Source of the DNA: Lutibacter sp.
Lineage (GTDB): Bacteria > Bacteroidota > Bacteroidia > Flavobacteriales > Flavobacteriaceae
Length of the DNA stretch: 5,399 nucleotides
NCBI GenBank assembly: GCA_030748365.1
Contig: JASMME010000106.1
Coordinates: 1 to 5,399, forward strand
Reading direction: 5' to 3'
A model generated the notes under the pieces. It ran no database searches, had not been told where the DNA came from, and saw nothing but the letters and a program-made list of their open reading frames with translations. The translations under genes and the position numbers were made by a program. How positions within the stretch are numbered: the first letter of the stretch is position 1; every line of letters starts with the position of its first letter. Shown in pieces: positions 1-5,399 of this stretch.

Positions 1-878
1 ACCTACTCCTTTATAAGGGAAAAACCCTGATTACCACTGATGGCACCACCCTGCTGGGCGCCGATGACAAGGCTGGAATCGCGGAGATCGTGACTGCCAT
101 GGAATACCTGATCGAACATCCAGAAATTAAACACGGAACCATCAGGATCTGTTTTACCCCCGATGAAGAAGTGGGGAAAGGAGCACATAAGTTTGACGTG
201 GAGGCATTTGGAGCCGAATGGGCTTATACCATGGACGGTGGCCAGGTAGGAGAATTGGAATACGAAAATTTCAATGCCGCAGGCGCCAAAGTTACGGTAA
301 ACGGAAAGATTGTCCACCCTGGCTATGCCAAGGGCAAAATGATCAACTCTATGACCATTGCCGCTTCCTTTATAGCCGCCTTACCCAAAGATGAGGTTCC
401 TGAACGTACAGCGGGTTACGAAGGGTTTTTCCACTTACACAACCTAGGAGGAGAGGTTGAAAAGACCGAATTAGAATACATTATACGAGACCACGACCGC
501 GACCGTTTTGAGGCCCGAAAGGAACAATTTAAAAAAATTGCCAACGATATAAACCAGTCGCTGGGGGCGGAGCTGATTGAAGTGGATATCAAGGATCAGT
601 ACTACAATATGAGGGAAAAAATTCTACCCGTCATGCACATTGTAGACATTGCTGAAGCGGCCATGAAAGAGACGGGTATCACCCCGCTGATCAAGGCCAT
701 AAGAGGTGGTACCGACGGCTCACAGCTATCGTATAAAGGCCTGCCCTGCCCGAATATCTTTGCTGGTGGCCATCACTTTCACGGTCCCTACGAGTACATC
801 CCCGCTGAATCCATGCAATTGGCCACAGAGGTGATCGTAAACATTGCCCGTATCACTGCGGAACGGGCGGTTTCTTAA
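1..878 (+). CDS. pepT: Peptidase T (tripeptide aminopeptidase, M20B family), 5'-truncated by the window edge
   Basis: This is the C-terminal 291 residues of peptidase T, read from base 3; the gene is cut by the window edge, not broken. PepT is a cytosolic di-zinc aminopeptidase that removes the N-terminal residue of tripeptides. Fragment motifs in order are LLGADDKAG (residues 17-25), [11 protein letters not shown] (51-61), YTMDGG (75-80), [10 protein letters not shown] and FHGPYEY near the end. By spacing against E. coli PepT from memory, D22 is the zinc-bridging Asp, E55 the catalytic base, E56 and D78 zinc ligands, and H260 the C-terminal zinc His. The middle, about residues 88-200, is the dimerisation (lid) domain. 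E. coli PepT has 408 residues, so about 118 are missing upstream, including the HxD metal motif. The stop is TAA at 876-878. No functional link to the downstream amino-acid genes is evident. Identification is firm. Confidence 0.95.
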   Translation, partial: LLLYKGKTLITTDGTTLLGADDKAGIAEIVTAMEYLIEHPEIKHGTIRICFTPDEEVGKGAHKFDVEAFGAEWAYTMDGGQVGELEYENFNAAGAKVTVNGKIVHPGYAKGKMINSMTIAASFIAALPKDEVPERTAGYEGFFHLHNLGGEVEKTELEYIIRDHDRDRFEARKEQFKKIANDINQSLGAELIEVDIKDQYYNMREKILPVMHIVDIAEAAMKETGITPLIKAIRGGTDGSQLSYKGLPCPNIFAGGHHFHGPYEYIPAESMQLATEVIVNIARITAERAVS

Positions 879-916
879 ACTGGTGACATAGCCTGTCTGT
901 TTGAAGTGTTGTTGTT

Positions 917-930
917 TATTTTACAAAATA
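917..930. repeat. Short AT-rich inverted repeat upstream of the lysA promoter
   Basis: TATTTT-AC-AAAATA is a 6+2+6 perfect inverted repeat, 32 bases upstream of the lysA -33 element. It could be an operator or part of a weak pepT transcript end, since a 4-bp GACA/TGTC stem lies just upstream at about 886-898. AT-rich palindromes of this size arise easily by chance, so no role is claimed. Confidence 0.2.
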
Positions 931-962
931 CCCACTTCCTGTTATATGCAAGGAGATTGTTT

Positions 963-990
963 TTGAGTGCTCTTAAATACCCTATCTTTG
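963..990 (+). promoter_or_regulatory. lysA promoter (Bacteroidota sigma-ABfr type)
   Basis: The -33 element TTG (963-965, within a TTTTTG run) and the -7 element TATCTTTG (983-990) are separated by 17 bases, matching the flavobacterial consensus TTG-N17-23-TAnnTTTG. Transcription would begin a few bases after 990, giving a short 5' UTR of about 13-17 nt before the lysA ATG at 1010. This suggests lysA is transcribed independently of pepT. No lysine riboswitch or leader peptide fits in so short a UTR. Confidence 0.7.
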
Positions 991-1009
991 GTCGGATAAT
1001 ACCCTTAAC

Positions 1010-2221
1010 ATGGATTCAGTATATCTTCAATCACTTACCGAAACCTACGGAAGTCCGCTTTATGTGTATGACGCAGATCGGATTTGCGCACAGTATGCGC
1101 GTATCCTCAAGGCCTTTGAAAACGTAGAGCAACTGCGAATCAACTACGCGGTTAAAGCAAACAGCAACCTGAGTATTTTAGGGCTTTTCCACAAACTACA
1201 GGCCGGAATAGACACTGTTTCCATACAGGAAGTACAGCTGGGTCTTAAAGTGGGTTTTGCGCCCAAAGACATTATTTTCACCCCCAATGGTGTTTCTCTG
1301 AATGAGATTGAACAGGTGGCTGAAACCGGGGTTCAAATTAATATTGACAATCTTTCCATCCTAGAGCAGTTTGGACAGCGCTACCCGCATATTCCCGTTT
1401 GCCTAAGAATCAATCCCCATATCATGGCTGGAGGAAACCACAAAATCTCTGTCGGGCATATTGACTCAAAGTTTGGGATTTCTATCCACCAACTACCCCA
1501 TATCAAGCGCGTGGTTGAGAATACCGGGATGATCATCAACGGGATCCATACCCATACGGGCTCTGATATATTGGACATTGATGTATTCCTAGCAGCTACC
1601 GAAATTGTCTTTAACACGGCCAAGGAATTTAAACAACTCGAATTTATTGACCTGGGCAGTGGTTTTAAGGTACCCTATAAAACCGGGGATATCGAAACCA
1701 ATATCGAGGAACTGGGGCAAAAACTCAGCACCCGTTTTAACCGTTTCTGCAAAGAATACGGCCGAACGCTCACACTGATGTTTGAGCCGGGTAAGTTCCT
1801 GGTGAGTGAGGCCGGATACTTTTTAGCGGCTGTCAACGTGGTCAAACAGACCACCTCCACTGTTTTTGCAGGGATAGACAGTGGTTTTAATCACTTTATA
1901 CGCCCTATGATGTACAATGCCTACCACCATATCCACAACCTCTCAAACCCCGGCGGTAAGGAGCGCTATTACTCTGTAGTGGGCTATATATGTGAAACGG
2001 ACACCTTTGCTTCTAACCGTAGGATTGCAGAGATCAGAGAAGGGGATATACTCTGTTTTAACAACGCAGGCGCTTATTGCTTTTCCATGACCTCCAATTA
2101 CAACGCGCGGTACAGACCGGCAGAAGTACTGCTATACCAAGGAACAGCACAGTTGATACGAAAAAGAGAAACCTTGGACGACCTGCTACACAACCAAATT
2201 CAGGTGGATCTAGGGGCCTGA
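1010..2221 (+). CDS. lysA: Diaminopimelate decarboxylase (LysA), flavobacterial type
   Basis: LysA is a PLP-dependent fold-III decarboxylase that converts meso-diaminopimelate to L-lysine and CO2 in the cytosol, normally as a dimer with shared active sites. The 403 residues fit the family (about 400-420). The N-terminal TIM barrel carries the PLP lysine K49 in NYAVKANSN, then HTHTGSDI (180-187), the phosphate-binding DLGSGFKVPY (214-223) and FEPGKFLV (258-265). The C-terminal beta domain carries IRPMMYNAYH with R298 and Y302, CETDTF with C328 and E329, and GAY/YNARYRPAE with Y356. The usual EPGR is EPGK (K262), and CESSD is CETDT; from memory such forms occur in flavobacterial LysA. ATG 1010 is chosen because it is the first in-frame ATG, leads straight into the family N-terminus (TETYGSPLYVYDA) and sits just downstream of a good promoter. 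No Shine-Dalgarno is present, as is usual in Bacteroidota. It lies upstream of the thr operon of the same pathway. Confidence 0.95.
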   Translation: MDSVYLQSLTETYGSPLYVYDADRICAQYARILKAFENVEQLRINYAVKANSNLSILGLFHKLQAGIDTVSIQEVQLGLKVGFAPKDIIFTPNGVSLNEIEQVAETGVQINIDNLSILEQFGQRYPHIPVCLRINPHIMAGGNHKISVGHIDSKFGISIHQLPHIKRVVENTGMIINGIHTHTGSDILDIDVFLAATEIVFNTAKEFKQLEFIDLGSGFKVPYKTGDIETNIEELGQKLSTRFNRFCKEYGRTLTLMFEPGKFLVSEAGYFLAAVNVVKQTTSTVFAGIDSGFNHFIRPMMYNAYHHIHNLSNPGGKERYYSVVGYICETDTFASNRRIAEIREGDILCFNNAGAYCFSMTSNYNARYRPAEVLLYQGTAQLIRKRETLDDLLHNQIQVDLGA

Positions 2222-2241
2222 CAAACAAAGCCCTTTCTTTT
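2212..2241 (+). terminator. Probable intrinsic terminator of lysA, overlapping its stop codon
   Basis: AGGGGC (2212-2217) can pair with GCCCTT (2230-2235), 6 bp including one G-U pair, with a 12-nt loop. A T-rich tail, TTTCTTTT, covers 2234-2241. The 5' arm is in the last codons of lysA and the TGA stop (2219-2221) is in the loop. It would separate lysA from the thr operon. The stem is short, so efficiency is uncertain. Confidence 0.5.
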
Positions 2242-2332
2242 GATAGATTCGCAAATAAGAACCCCCTATGAATCACAAGAAGCAGTCAGCCTATAGCATC
2301 ATTGGCAATTCCTTAAAAATGATGGTAAATTC

Positions 2333-2361
2333 TTGTTTTTTTGAAAAAAAGCTTACATTTG
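2333..2361 (+). promoter_or_regulatory. thr operon promoter
   Basis: TTG (2333-2335), an 18-base spacer, then a perfect TAnnTTTG box, TACATTTG (2354-2361), make a strong flavobacterial promoter. The spacer is unusual: it contains seven T, one G and seven A (2336-2350), a near-palindrome likely to be stiff or bent. An alternative TTTG at 2340-2343 is only 10 bases from the -7 box, so it is less likely to be the -33 element. The predicted transcription start is at or within a few bases of the leader-peptide ATG at 2366. Confidence 0.75.
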
Positions 2362-2365
2362 CCCT

Positions 2366-2446
2366 ATGCAAGTCACAAGCACTCTTTTTTGCACAACTTC
2401 GGTACTTCGCCACACTATTGCCACTACTACCATTACAACCCTTTAG
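2366..2446 (+). CDS. thrL: Threonine-rich leader peptide of the thr operon (26 aa)
   Basis: A 26-codon ORF with ATG at 2366 and TAG at 2444-2446. It has ten Thr codons (residues 4, 6, 10, 11, 17, 20, 21, 22, 24, 25) and two Ile codons (18, 23), and ends in ATTTITTL. Such a Thr/Ile cluster right before thrA is the hallmark of a ribosome-stalling leader peptide that senses charged Thr-tRNA, as E. coli ThrL does; I infer the same role here by function, not by proven homology. Thr codons used are ACT five times, ACA three and ACC two. The start is the only ATG in frame, with an in-frame TGA at 2342-2344 just upstream. The ORF begins 4 nt after the -7 box and has no ribosome-binding site, so it is probably translated leaderless. 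The thrA ATG lies 189 nt beyond the stop. It is too short for ordinary gene callers. Confidence 0.82.
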   Translation: MQVTSTLFCTTSVLRHTIATTTITTL

Positions 2447-2480
2447 GGGGTTCGCACTATTTATATCATCCATATACGAT

Positions 2481-2513
2481 CATCCGTTTTCGAAAGAAAC
2501 GAAACAAGGGATG
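2481..2513 (+). other. Leader RNA hairpin 1
   Basis: CATCC (2481-2485) pairs with GGATG (2509-2513), then GTTT and CG (2486-2489, 2491-2492) pair with CGAAAC (2500-2505). There is one bulged T, an AAG bulge on the 3' side and a 7-nt A-rich loop, about 11 bp in all. It lies 34 nt after the leader stop codon. It is not followed by a U-tract, so it is more likely a switch or pause element than a terminator. An alternative pairing of AAACGA (2497-2502) with TCGTTT (2525-2530) would break it. Confidence 0.5.
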
Positions 2514-2554
2514 CTCCCAAGACATCGTTTAAAATTCTCATATATCACAGAGGT

Positions 2555-2611
2555 GATGGCTCGTCAGCACAGCGTTTATAACAATCGAAAGAATCGCTAC
2601 CGACGACCATC
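2555..2611 (+). other. Leader RNA hairpin 2, just upstream of thrA
   Basis: Three helices stack: GATGG (2555-2559) with CCATC (2607-2611), TCGTC (2561-2565) with GACGA (2602-2606), and AGCG (2571-2574) with CGCT (2595-2598). A bulged C (2560) and one internal loop separate them, for 14 bp in total. The base of the hairpin is 24 nt upstream of the thrA ATG. It is mutually exclusive with the small hairpin ATCAC/GTGAT (2544-2557). No U-run follows (TAATCAACTTAAC), so termination is not evident; it may affect thrA translation or act as the 3' half of the switch. Confidence 0.5.
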
Positions 2612-2635
2612 TAATCAACTTAACAACAGCTACAG

Positions 2636-5080
2636 ATGACTGTTTTAAAATTTGGAGGTTCTTCCGTAGCCTCATCCGAAACCATTCAACAGGTTATCCA
2701 TATTGTCAAAGAGCGCAGCAAAGACAACCAGCTCGTGCTTGTCTTTTCTGCCTTCGGAGGAGTGACAGACCTATTATTAGAGGCCGGGTCCCTGGCCTGC
2801 AAAGGCGAGGCTTCCTATACGAACGTTTTTAAAAGCATTGAAAAACGCCATTTACAGGTCGTTCGCGAATTAATCCCCACCGGGGAACAAAGCCCCATAC
2901 TCGGAAAACTCAAAAAAATGTTGAACGACCTGGAGCACACCCTGGAAGGAGTCTTTCTAATCGGGGAACTGTCTGACAGGACTGCTGACAAAGTAGTGAG
3001 CTTTGGCGAGCTGGCTGCCTCCTATATCATTTCAGAAGCCATGAAGAATCAAGGGCTTGGAGCGCAGTTAAAAAACACGCAAGAACTGATCAAAACGGAT
3101 GATGCATTCTCAAAGGCCTCCGTACTCATCGAAGAAACAGAAGCCAACATCGCTGCTTATTTCAATAAAGTAAATGATCCTGTGGTGGTCTTACCAGGCT
3201 TTGTCGCCAGTACCGCTCAAGGTATCCCCTCTACCCTGGGACGGGGTGGTTCCGATTATACAGCCGCCATTGTAGCAGCAGCTACCAGGGCCGACCTCCT
3301 AGAGATCTGGACGGATGTCAGCGGTATGTATACTGCCAACCCTAACTTTGTCAAACAGGCTTTTCCTATCAGTACTATTTCTTATCAGGAAGCCATGGAA
3401 TTGTCCCATTTTGGGGCCAAAGTGGTGTACCCCCCTACCCTACAACCCATATTGGACCGGGAAATACCCATCCGTATCAAAAATACTTTCGAGCCTTCAG
3501 CAGCTGGTACGCTTATTACAAAGGCATCATCCAATACGGAACCTATCAAAGGAATCAGCCATATGGAACACATGACACTCATCACCCTGGAAGGCAGTGG
3601 AATGGTGGGAAGTCCCGGTATTTCAAAACGCTTATTCGAAGCCTTGTCACTACAAAAAATCAATGTGACCCTCATCACCCAGGCCTCTTCTGAGCATTCC
3701 ATCTGTATTGCCATTGCCGATAAAGACGCAGACAATGCGGAAAAAGAAATCAACAGCGCTTTTGCCTATGAGATTGAAGCCCGCCAAATTGATCCATTGA
3801 TTGTTGAAAAAGACCTGGCCATCATTGCCTTGGTAGGAGAAGCGATGAAAAGCCATCAGGGTATCAGCGGACGAATGTTTAGCGCCTTGGGCAGGAACAA
3901 TGTAAATATACGGGCCATTGCACAGGGCGCTTCAGAAAAGAATATCTCTGCAGTCATTGCCCGTAAAAACATCAAAAAAGCCCTAAATACCCTACACGCG
4001 GCCTTTTTTGAAAACCATACCAAACAACTGAATCTCTTTGTGGTTGGTGTGGGCAATGTAGGGGGGAAACTCCTAGAACAGATCAGAGAGCAAGAAAGCT
4101 ACTTACTGGAAAAACGCCACCTGCAACTACGGGTCATCGGCCTTTGCAATTCAAAGAAAATGCACTTTGATGAAGATGGTATTGACCTAAACAAGTGGAA
4201 AGAAGCGCTCCTAAATGCGGAACCGCTTGACCTGGACTTGTTCCACCAAAAAGCAAGTGAACTGAATTACCGTAACAGTATTTTTGTGGACAATACCGCC
4301 AGTGAAGAAATTTCAACACGTTATGCAGCCTACCTAAAAAAGAGCTTTGCAGTGGTAACCTGTAATAAAATTGCCTGTGCTGCAAGCCACGAGAATTATC
4401 AGCAACTGAAGGATTTGTCTCGGGAATACCAAGCACCTTTCTTGTTTGAAACCAATGTAGGAGCCGGATTGCCCATCATCGACACCTTGAAAAACCTGGT
4501 GGCCTCTGGTGATGAAATAACCAGGATACAGGCGGTATTATCGGGTAGTTTAAATTTTATTTTTAACCACTTTGATACCGAGCACTCTTTCTATGAGGTG
4601 GTCAAACAAGCCGGGGTGGAAGGCTATACAGAACCCGACCCCCGCATAGACCTGAGCGGTGTGGATGTCATGCGAAAAATATTGATCCTGGCGCGTGAAA
4701 GCAAACATGCGATGGAACTGGAAGACATTGAAAATGATTCTTTTTTACCGGCCTCCAGCCTGGAAGCTGATTCGGTGGATGCTTTTATGGAAAGCCTCCA
4801 AAAGGAAAGTGATCATTTTAACCAGCTTCAAGAAAAAGCCGCCTCCAAAGGTACCCGTTTAAAGTTCCTCGCTGAATTCGACCGGGGAAAGGCGCGGGTA
4901 GGATTGCAGGAAATACCCGCTGACCATCCTTTTTACCACCTAGACGGTAAAGACAATATTGTTTTGTTCTATACCAAACGCTACCACGAACAACCCCTCA
5001 TTATCAAAGGAGCCGGTGCGGGTGCAGAGGTAACAGCTTCCGGATTGTTTGCAGATATTATCAGGGTCGGATCAGACTAA
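2636..5080 (+). CDS. thrA: Bifunctional aspartokinase / homoserine dehydrogenase I
   Basis: ThrA catalyses the first step of the aspartate family pathway (aspartate to aspartyl phosphate, using ATP) and the reduction of aspartate semialdehyde to homoserine with NAD(P)H. The 814 residues match E. coli ThrA (820). The aspartokinase domain spans about 1-295, with KFGGSSVA (5-12), SFGE (122-125), GRGGSDYTAA (202-211) and EIWTDVSGMYTANP (223-236). A regulatory ACT pair spans about 310-455, with SGMVGSPGIS and the second repeat near 395-440; in this family it mediates feedback inhibition, usually by threonine. The homoserine dehydrogenase domain runs from about 465, with the nucleotide-binding VGVGNVGG (470-477), TCNKIA (575-580), ETNVGAGLPII (605-615), LSGSLNFIFN and GYTEPDPRIDLSG. 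E666, D677 and K681 match the catalytic residues known in yeast homoserine dehydrogenase. The start fits the family N-terminus; there is no Shine-Dalgarno. It follows the Thr-rich leader and is 19 bases from thrB, so it is very likely the first enzyme gene of a thr operon. Confidence 0.97.
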   Translation: MTVLKFGGSSVASSETIQQVIHIVKERSKDNQLVLVFSAFGGVTDLLLEAGSLACKGEASYTNVFKSIEKRHLQVVRELIPTGEQSPILGKLKKMLNDLEHTLEGVFLIGELSDRTADKVVSFGELAASYIISEAMKNQGLGAQLKNTQELIKTDDAFSKASVLIEETEANIAAYFNKVNDPVVVLPGFVASTAQGIPSTLGRGGSDYTAAIVAAATRADLLEIWTDVSGMYTANPNFVKQAFPISTISYQEAMELSHFGAKVVYPPTLQPILDREIPIRIKNTFEPSAAGTLITKASSNTEPIKGISHMEHMTLITLEGSGMVGSPGISKRLFEALSLQKINVTLITQASSEHSICIAIADKDADNAEKEINSAFAYEIEARQIDPLIVEKDLAIIALVGEAMKSHQGISGRMFSALGRNNVNIRAIAQGASEKNISAVIARKNIKKALNTLHAAFFENHTKQLNLFVVGVGNVGGKLLEQIREQESYLLEKRHLQLRVIGLCNSKKMHFDEDGIDLNKWKEALLNAEPLDLDLFHQKASELNYRNSIFVDNTASEEISTRYAAYLKKSFAVVTCNKIACAASHENYQQLKDLSREYQAPFLFETNVGAGLPIIDTLKNLVASGDEITRIQAVLSGSLNFIFNHFDTEHSFYEVVKQAGVEGYTEPDPRIDLSGVDVMRKILILARESKHAMELEDIENDSFLPASSLEADSVDAFMESLQKESDHFNQLQEKAASKGTRLKFLAEFDRGKARVGLQEIPADHPFYHLDGKDNIVLFYTKRYHEQPLIIKGAGAGAEVTASGLFADIIRVGSD

Positions 5081-5099
5081 CAATTTAAGAATAAACCCC

Positions 5100-5399
5100 A
5101 TGGAAACCCTTCATTTATTTAGCCCGGCCACCATTGCCAACATTTCCTGCGGATTTGATGTGCTGGGGCTGGCACTGTCCGGTATAGGCGATGAGATGCG
5201 TATCCGAAAAGTGCCGGAAAAAGGCGTACGGATTACGCGAATTACCGGGCAATCGCTGCCCATGGAAACCGAAAAAAACGTAGCAGGGGTGGCTGCTATG
5301 GCCCTGCTGAATGACTTGGGTGCGCCCGCAGGTTTCGAGATTGAAATCGATAAGCGTATCAAACCGGGTAGCGGGATTGGCAGCAGTGCCGCCAGTGCC
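5100..5399 (+). CDS. thrB: Homoserine kinase (GHMP family), 3'-truncated by the window edge
   Basis: The first 100 residues of homoserine kinase, which phosphorylates homoserine with ATP to O-phosphohomoserine, the substrate of threonine synthase. The N-terminus has FSPATIANISCGFDVLGLAL (7-26), matching the family pattern PATxANxxxGFDxLGLAL. The window ends inside the GHMP ATP-binding glycine-rich loop, PGSGIGSSAASA (89-100). Family members are about 300-310 residues, so roughly two thirds lie beyond the edge. ATG 5100 is 19 bases after the thrA TAA, behind an A-rich stretch (TTAAGAATAAA) typical of Bacteroidota translation starts, and without a Shine-Dalgarno. It is almost certainly co-transcribed with thrA; thrC (threonine synthase) would be expected next but cannot be seen. 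Confidence 0.95.
   Translation, partial: METLHLFSPATIANISCGFDVLGLALSGIGDEMRIRKVPEKGVRITRITGQSLPMETEKNVAGVAAMALLNDLGAPAGFEIEIDKRIKPGSGIGSSAASA

Larger units (their letters stand above)
2364..2635 (+). promoter_or_regulatory. thr operon leader RNA (putative attenuator region)
   Basis: This is the roughly 270-nt untranslated leader between the predicted transcription start and thrA, including the Thr-rich ORF. Visible pairings include a 5-bp hairpin across the leader stop codon (AACCC 2437-2441 with GGGTT 2448-2452), a long hairpin at 2481-2513, a short one at 2544-2557 and a long one at 2555-2611. GGGA/TCCC (2508-2511 and 2515-2518) competes with the 2481-2513 stem. Segment 2553-2559 can also pair with Thr/Ile codons at 2430-2436 (7 bp, one G-U). 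Mutually exclusive pairings downstream of a Thr-codon run are what an attenuator needs. No hairpin is directly followed by a U-tract, however, so a classical intrinsic terminator is not shown. Rho-dependent termination or control of thrA translation are alternatives. The switch role is inferred from context. Confidence 0.6.

Noticed and set aside
755..762. TATCTTTG, a match to the -7 box, inside pepT (also TAACTTTG at 3343-3350 inside thrA)
   Set aside because: Neither has a TTG about 17-20 bases upstream; both are explained by coding sequence.
886..916. GACA/TGTC hairpin followed by a GT-rich stretch as a pepT terminator
   Set aside because: The stem is only 4 bp and the tail is interrupted by G; it is too weak to call.
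906..1127. 73-codon ORF overlapping the lysA start
   Set aside because: It has a non-ATG start, crosses the lysA promoter and runs into lysA in another frame; it is a shadow.
2341..2532. 63-codon His/Tyr-rich frame overlapping the thr leader, which could suggest a histidine-type leader peptide
   Set aside because: It needs a TTG start lying inside the promoter, upstream of the predicted transcription start. Its His/Tyr content is simply the shifted reading of the Thr codons, and thrA follows, which fits the Thr frame.
2364..2635. Possible T-box riboswitch controlling thrA
   Set aside because: I see no T-box bulge sequence (TGGNACCGCG-like) and no specifier-loop architecture; the Thr-rich ORF explains threonine sensing better.
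2268..2639. 123-codon ORF across the thrA upstream region
   Set aside because: It runs through the promoter and leader, has no recognisable family or promoter of its own, and its composition resembles translated non-coding DNA. Only its 3' part from 2511 is kept, as a low-ranked possibility.
3385..3753. 122-codon antisense ORF within thrA, and the other antisense ORFs within pepT, lysA, thrA and thrB
   Set aside because: All lie fully opposite well-conserved coding sequence, show no known motif and have no promoter of their own that I can see.

Overview
The window looks like a chromosomal, housekeeping stretch from a marine-type member of the Flavobacteriaceae (Bacteroidota). The reasons are the flavobacterial style of LysA, the promoters of the form TTG-N17/18-TAnnTTTG, start codons without Shine-Dalgarno sequences, and the fused aspartokinase/homoserine dehydrogenase followed closely by homoserine kinase. 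The genus cannot be fixed from the sequence alone. All genes lie on the + strand.

Layout: (1) bases 1-878 hold the C-terminal ~70% of peptidase T (pepT), whose 5' end lies outside the window. (2) A 131-base gap carries a good lysA promoter. (3) lysA (1010-2221) encodes diaminopimelate decarboxylase, the last step of lysine synthesis, and ends in a probable intrinsic terminator that overlaps its stop codon. (4) The 414-base gap 2222-2635 is the most interesting part. It has a strong flavobacterial promoter, a 26-codon ORF with 10 Thr and 2 Ile codons that starts only 4 nt after the -7 box, and ~190 nt of leader RNA with several competing hairpins. (5) thrA (2636-5080) encodes bifunctional aspartokinase/homoserine dehydrogenase. 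(6) thrB (5100 to the window edge) is the start of homoserine kinase, 19 bases after thrA.

The genes serve the aspartate family pathway. ThrA performs its first step (aspartate to aspartyl phosphate) and makes homoserine, ThrB phosphorylates homoserine toward threonine, and LysA closes the lysine branch. lysA and thrAB seem to be separate transcription units, each with its own promoter. The thr operon appears to be controlled by a threonine-codon-rich leader peptide, functionally like E. coli thrL. It differs in two ways: the peptide seems to be translated from a leaderless or nearly leaderless mRNA, and no classical hairpin-plus-U-tract attenuator is visible, so the downstream mechanism is unresolved. 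No mobile elements, tRNA/rRNA genes or CRISPR arrays were seen.
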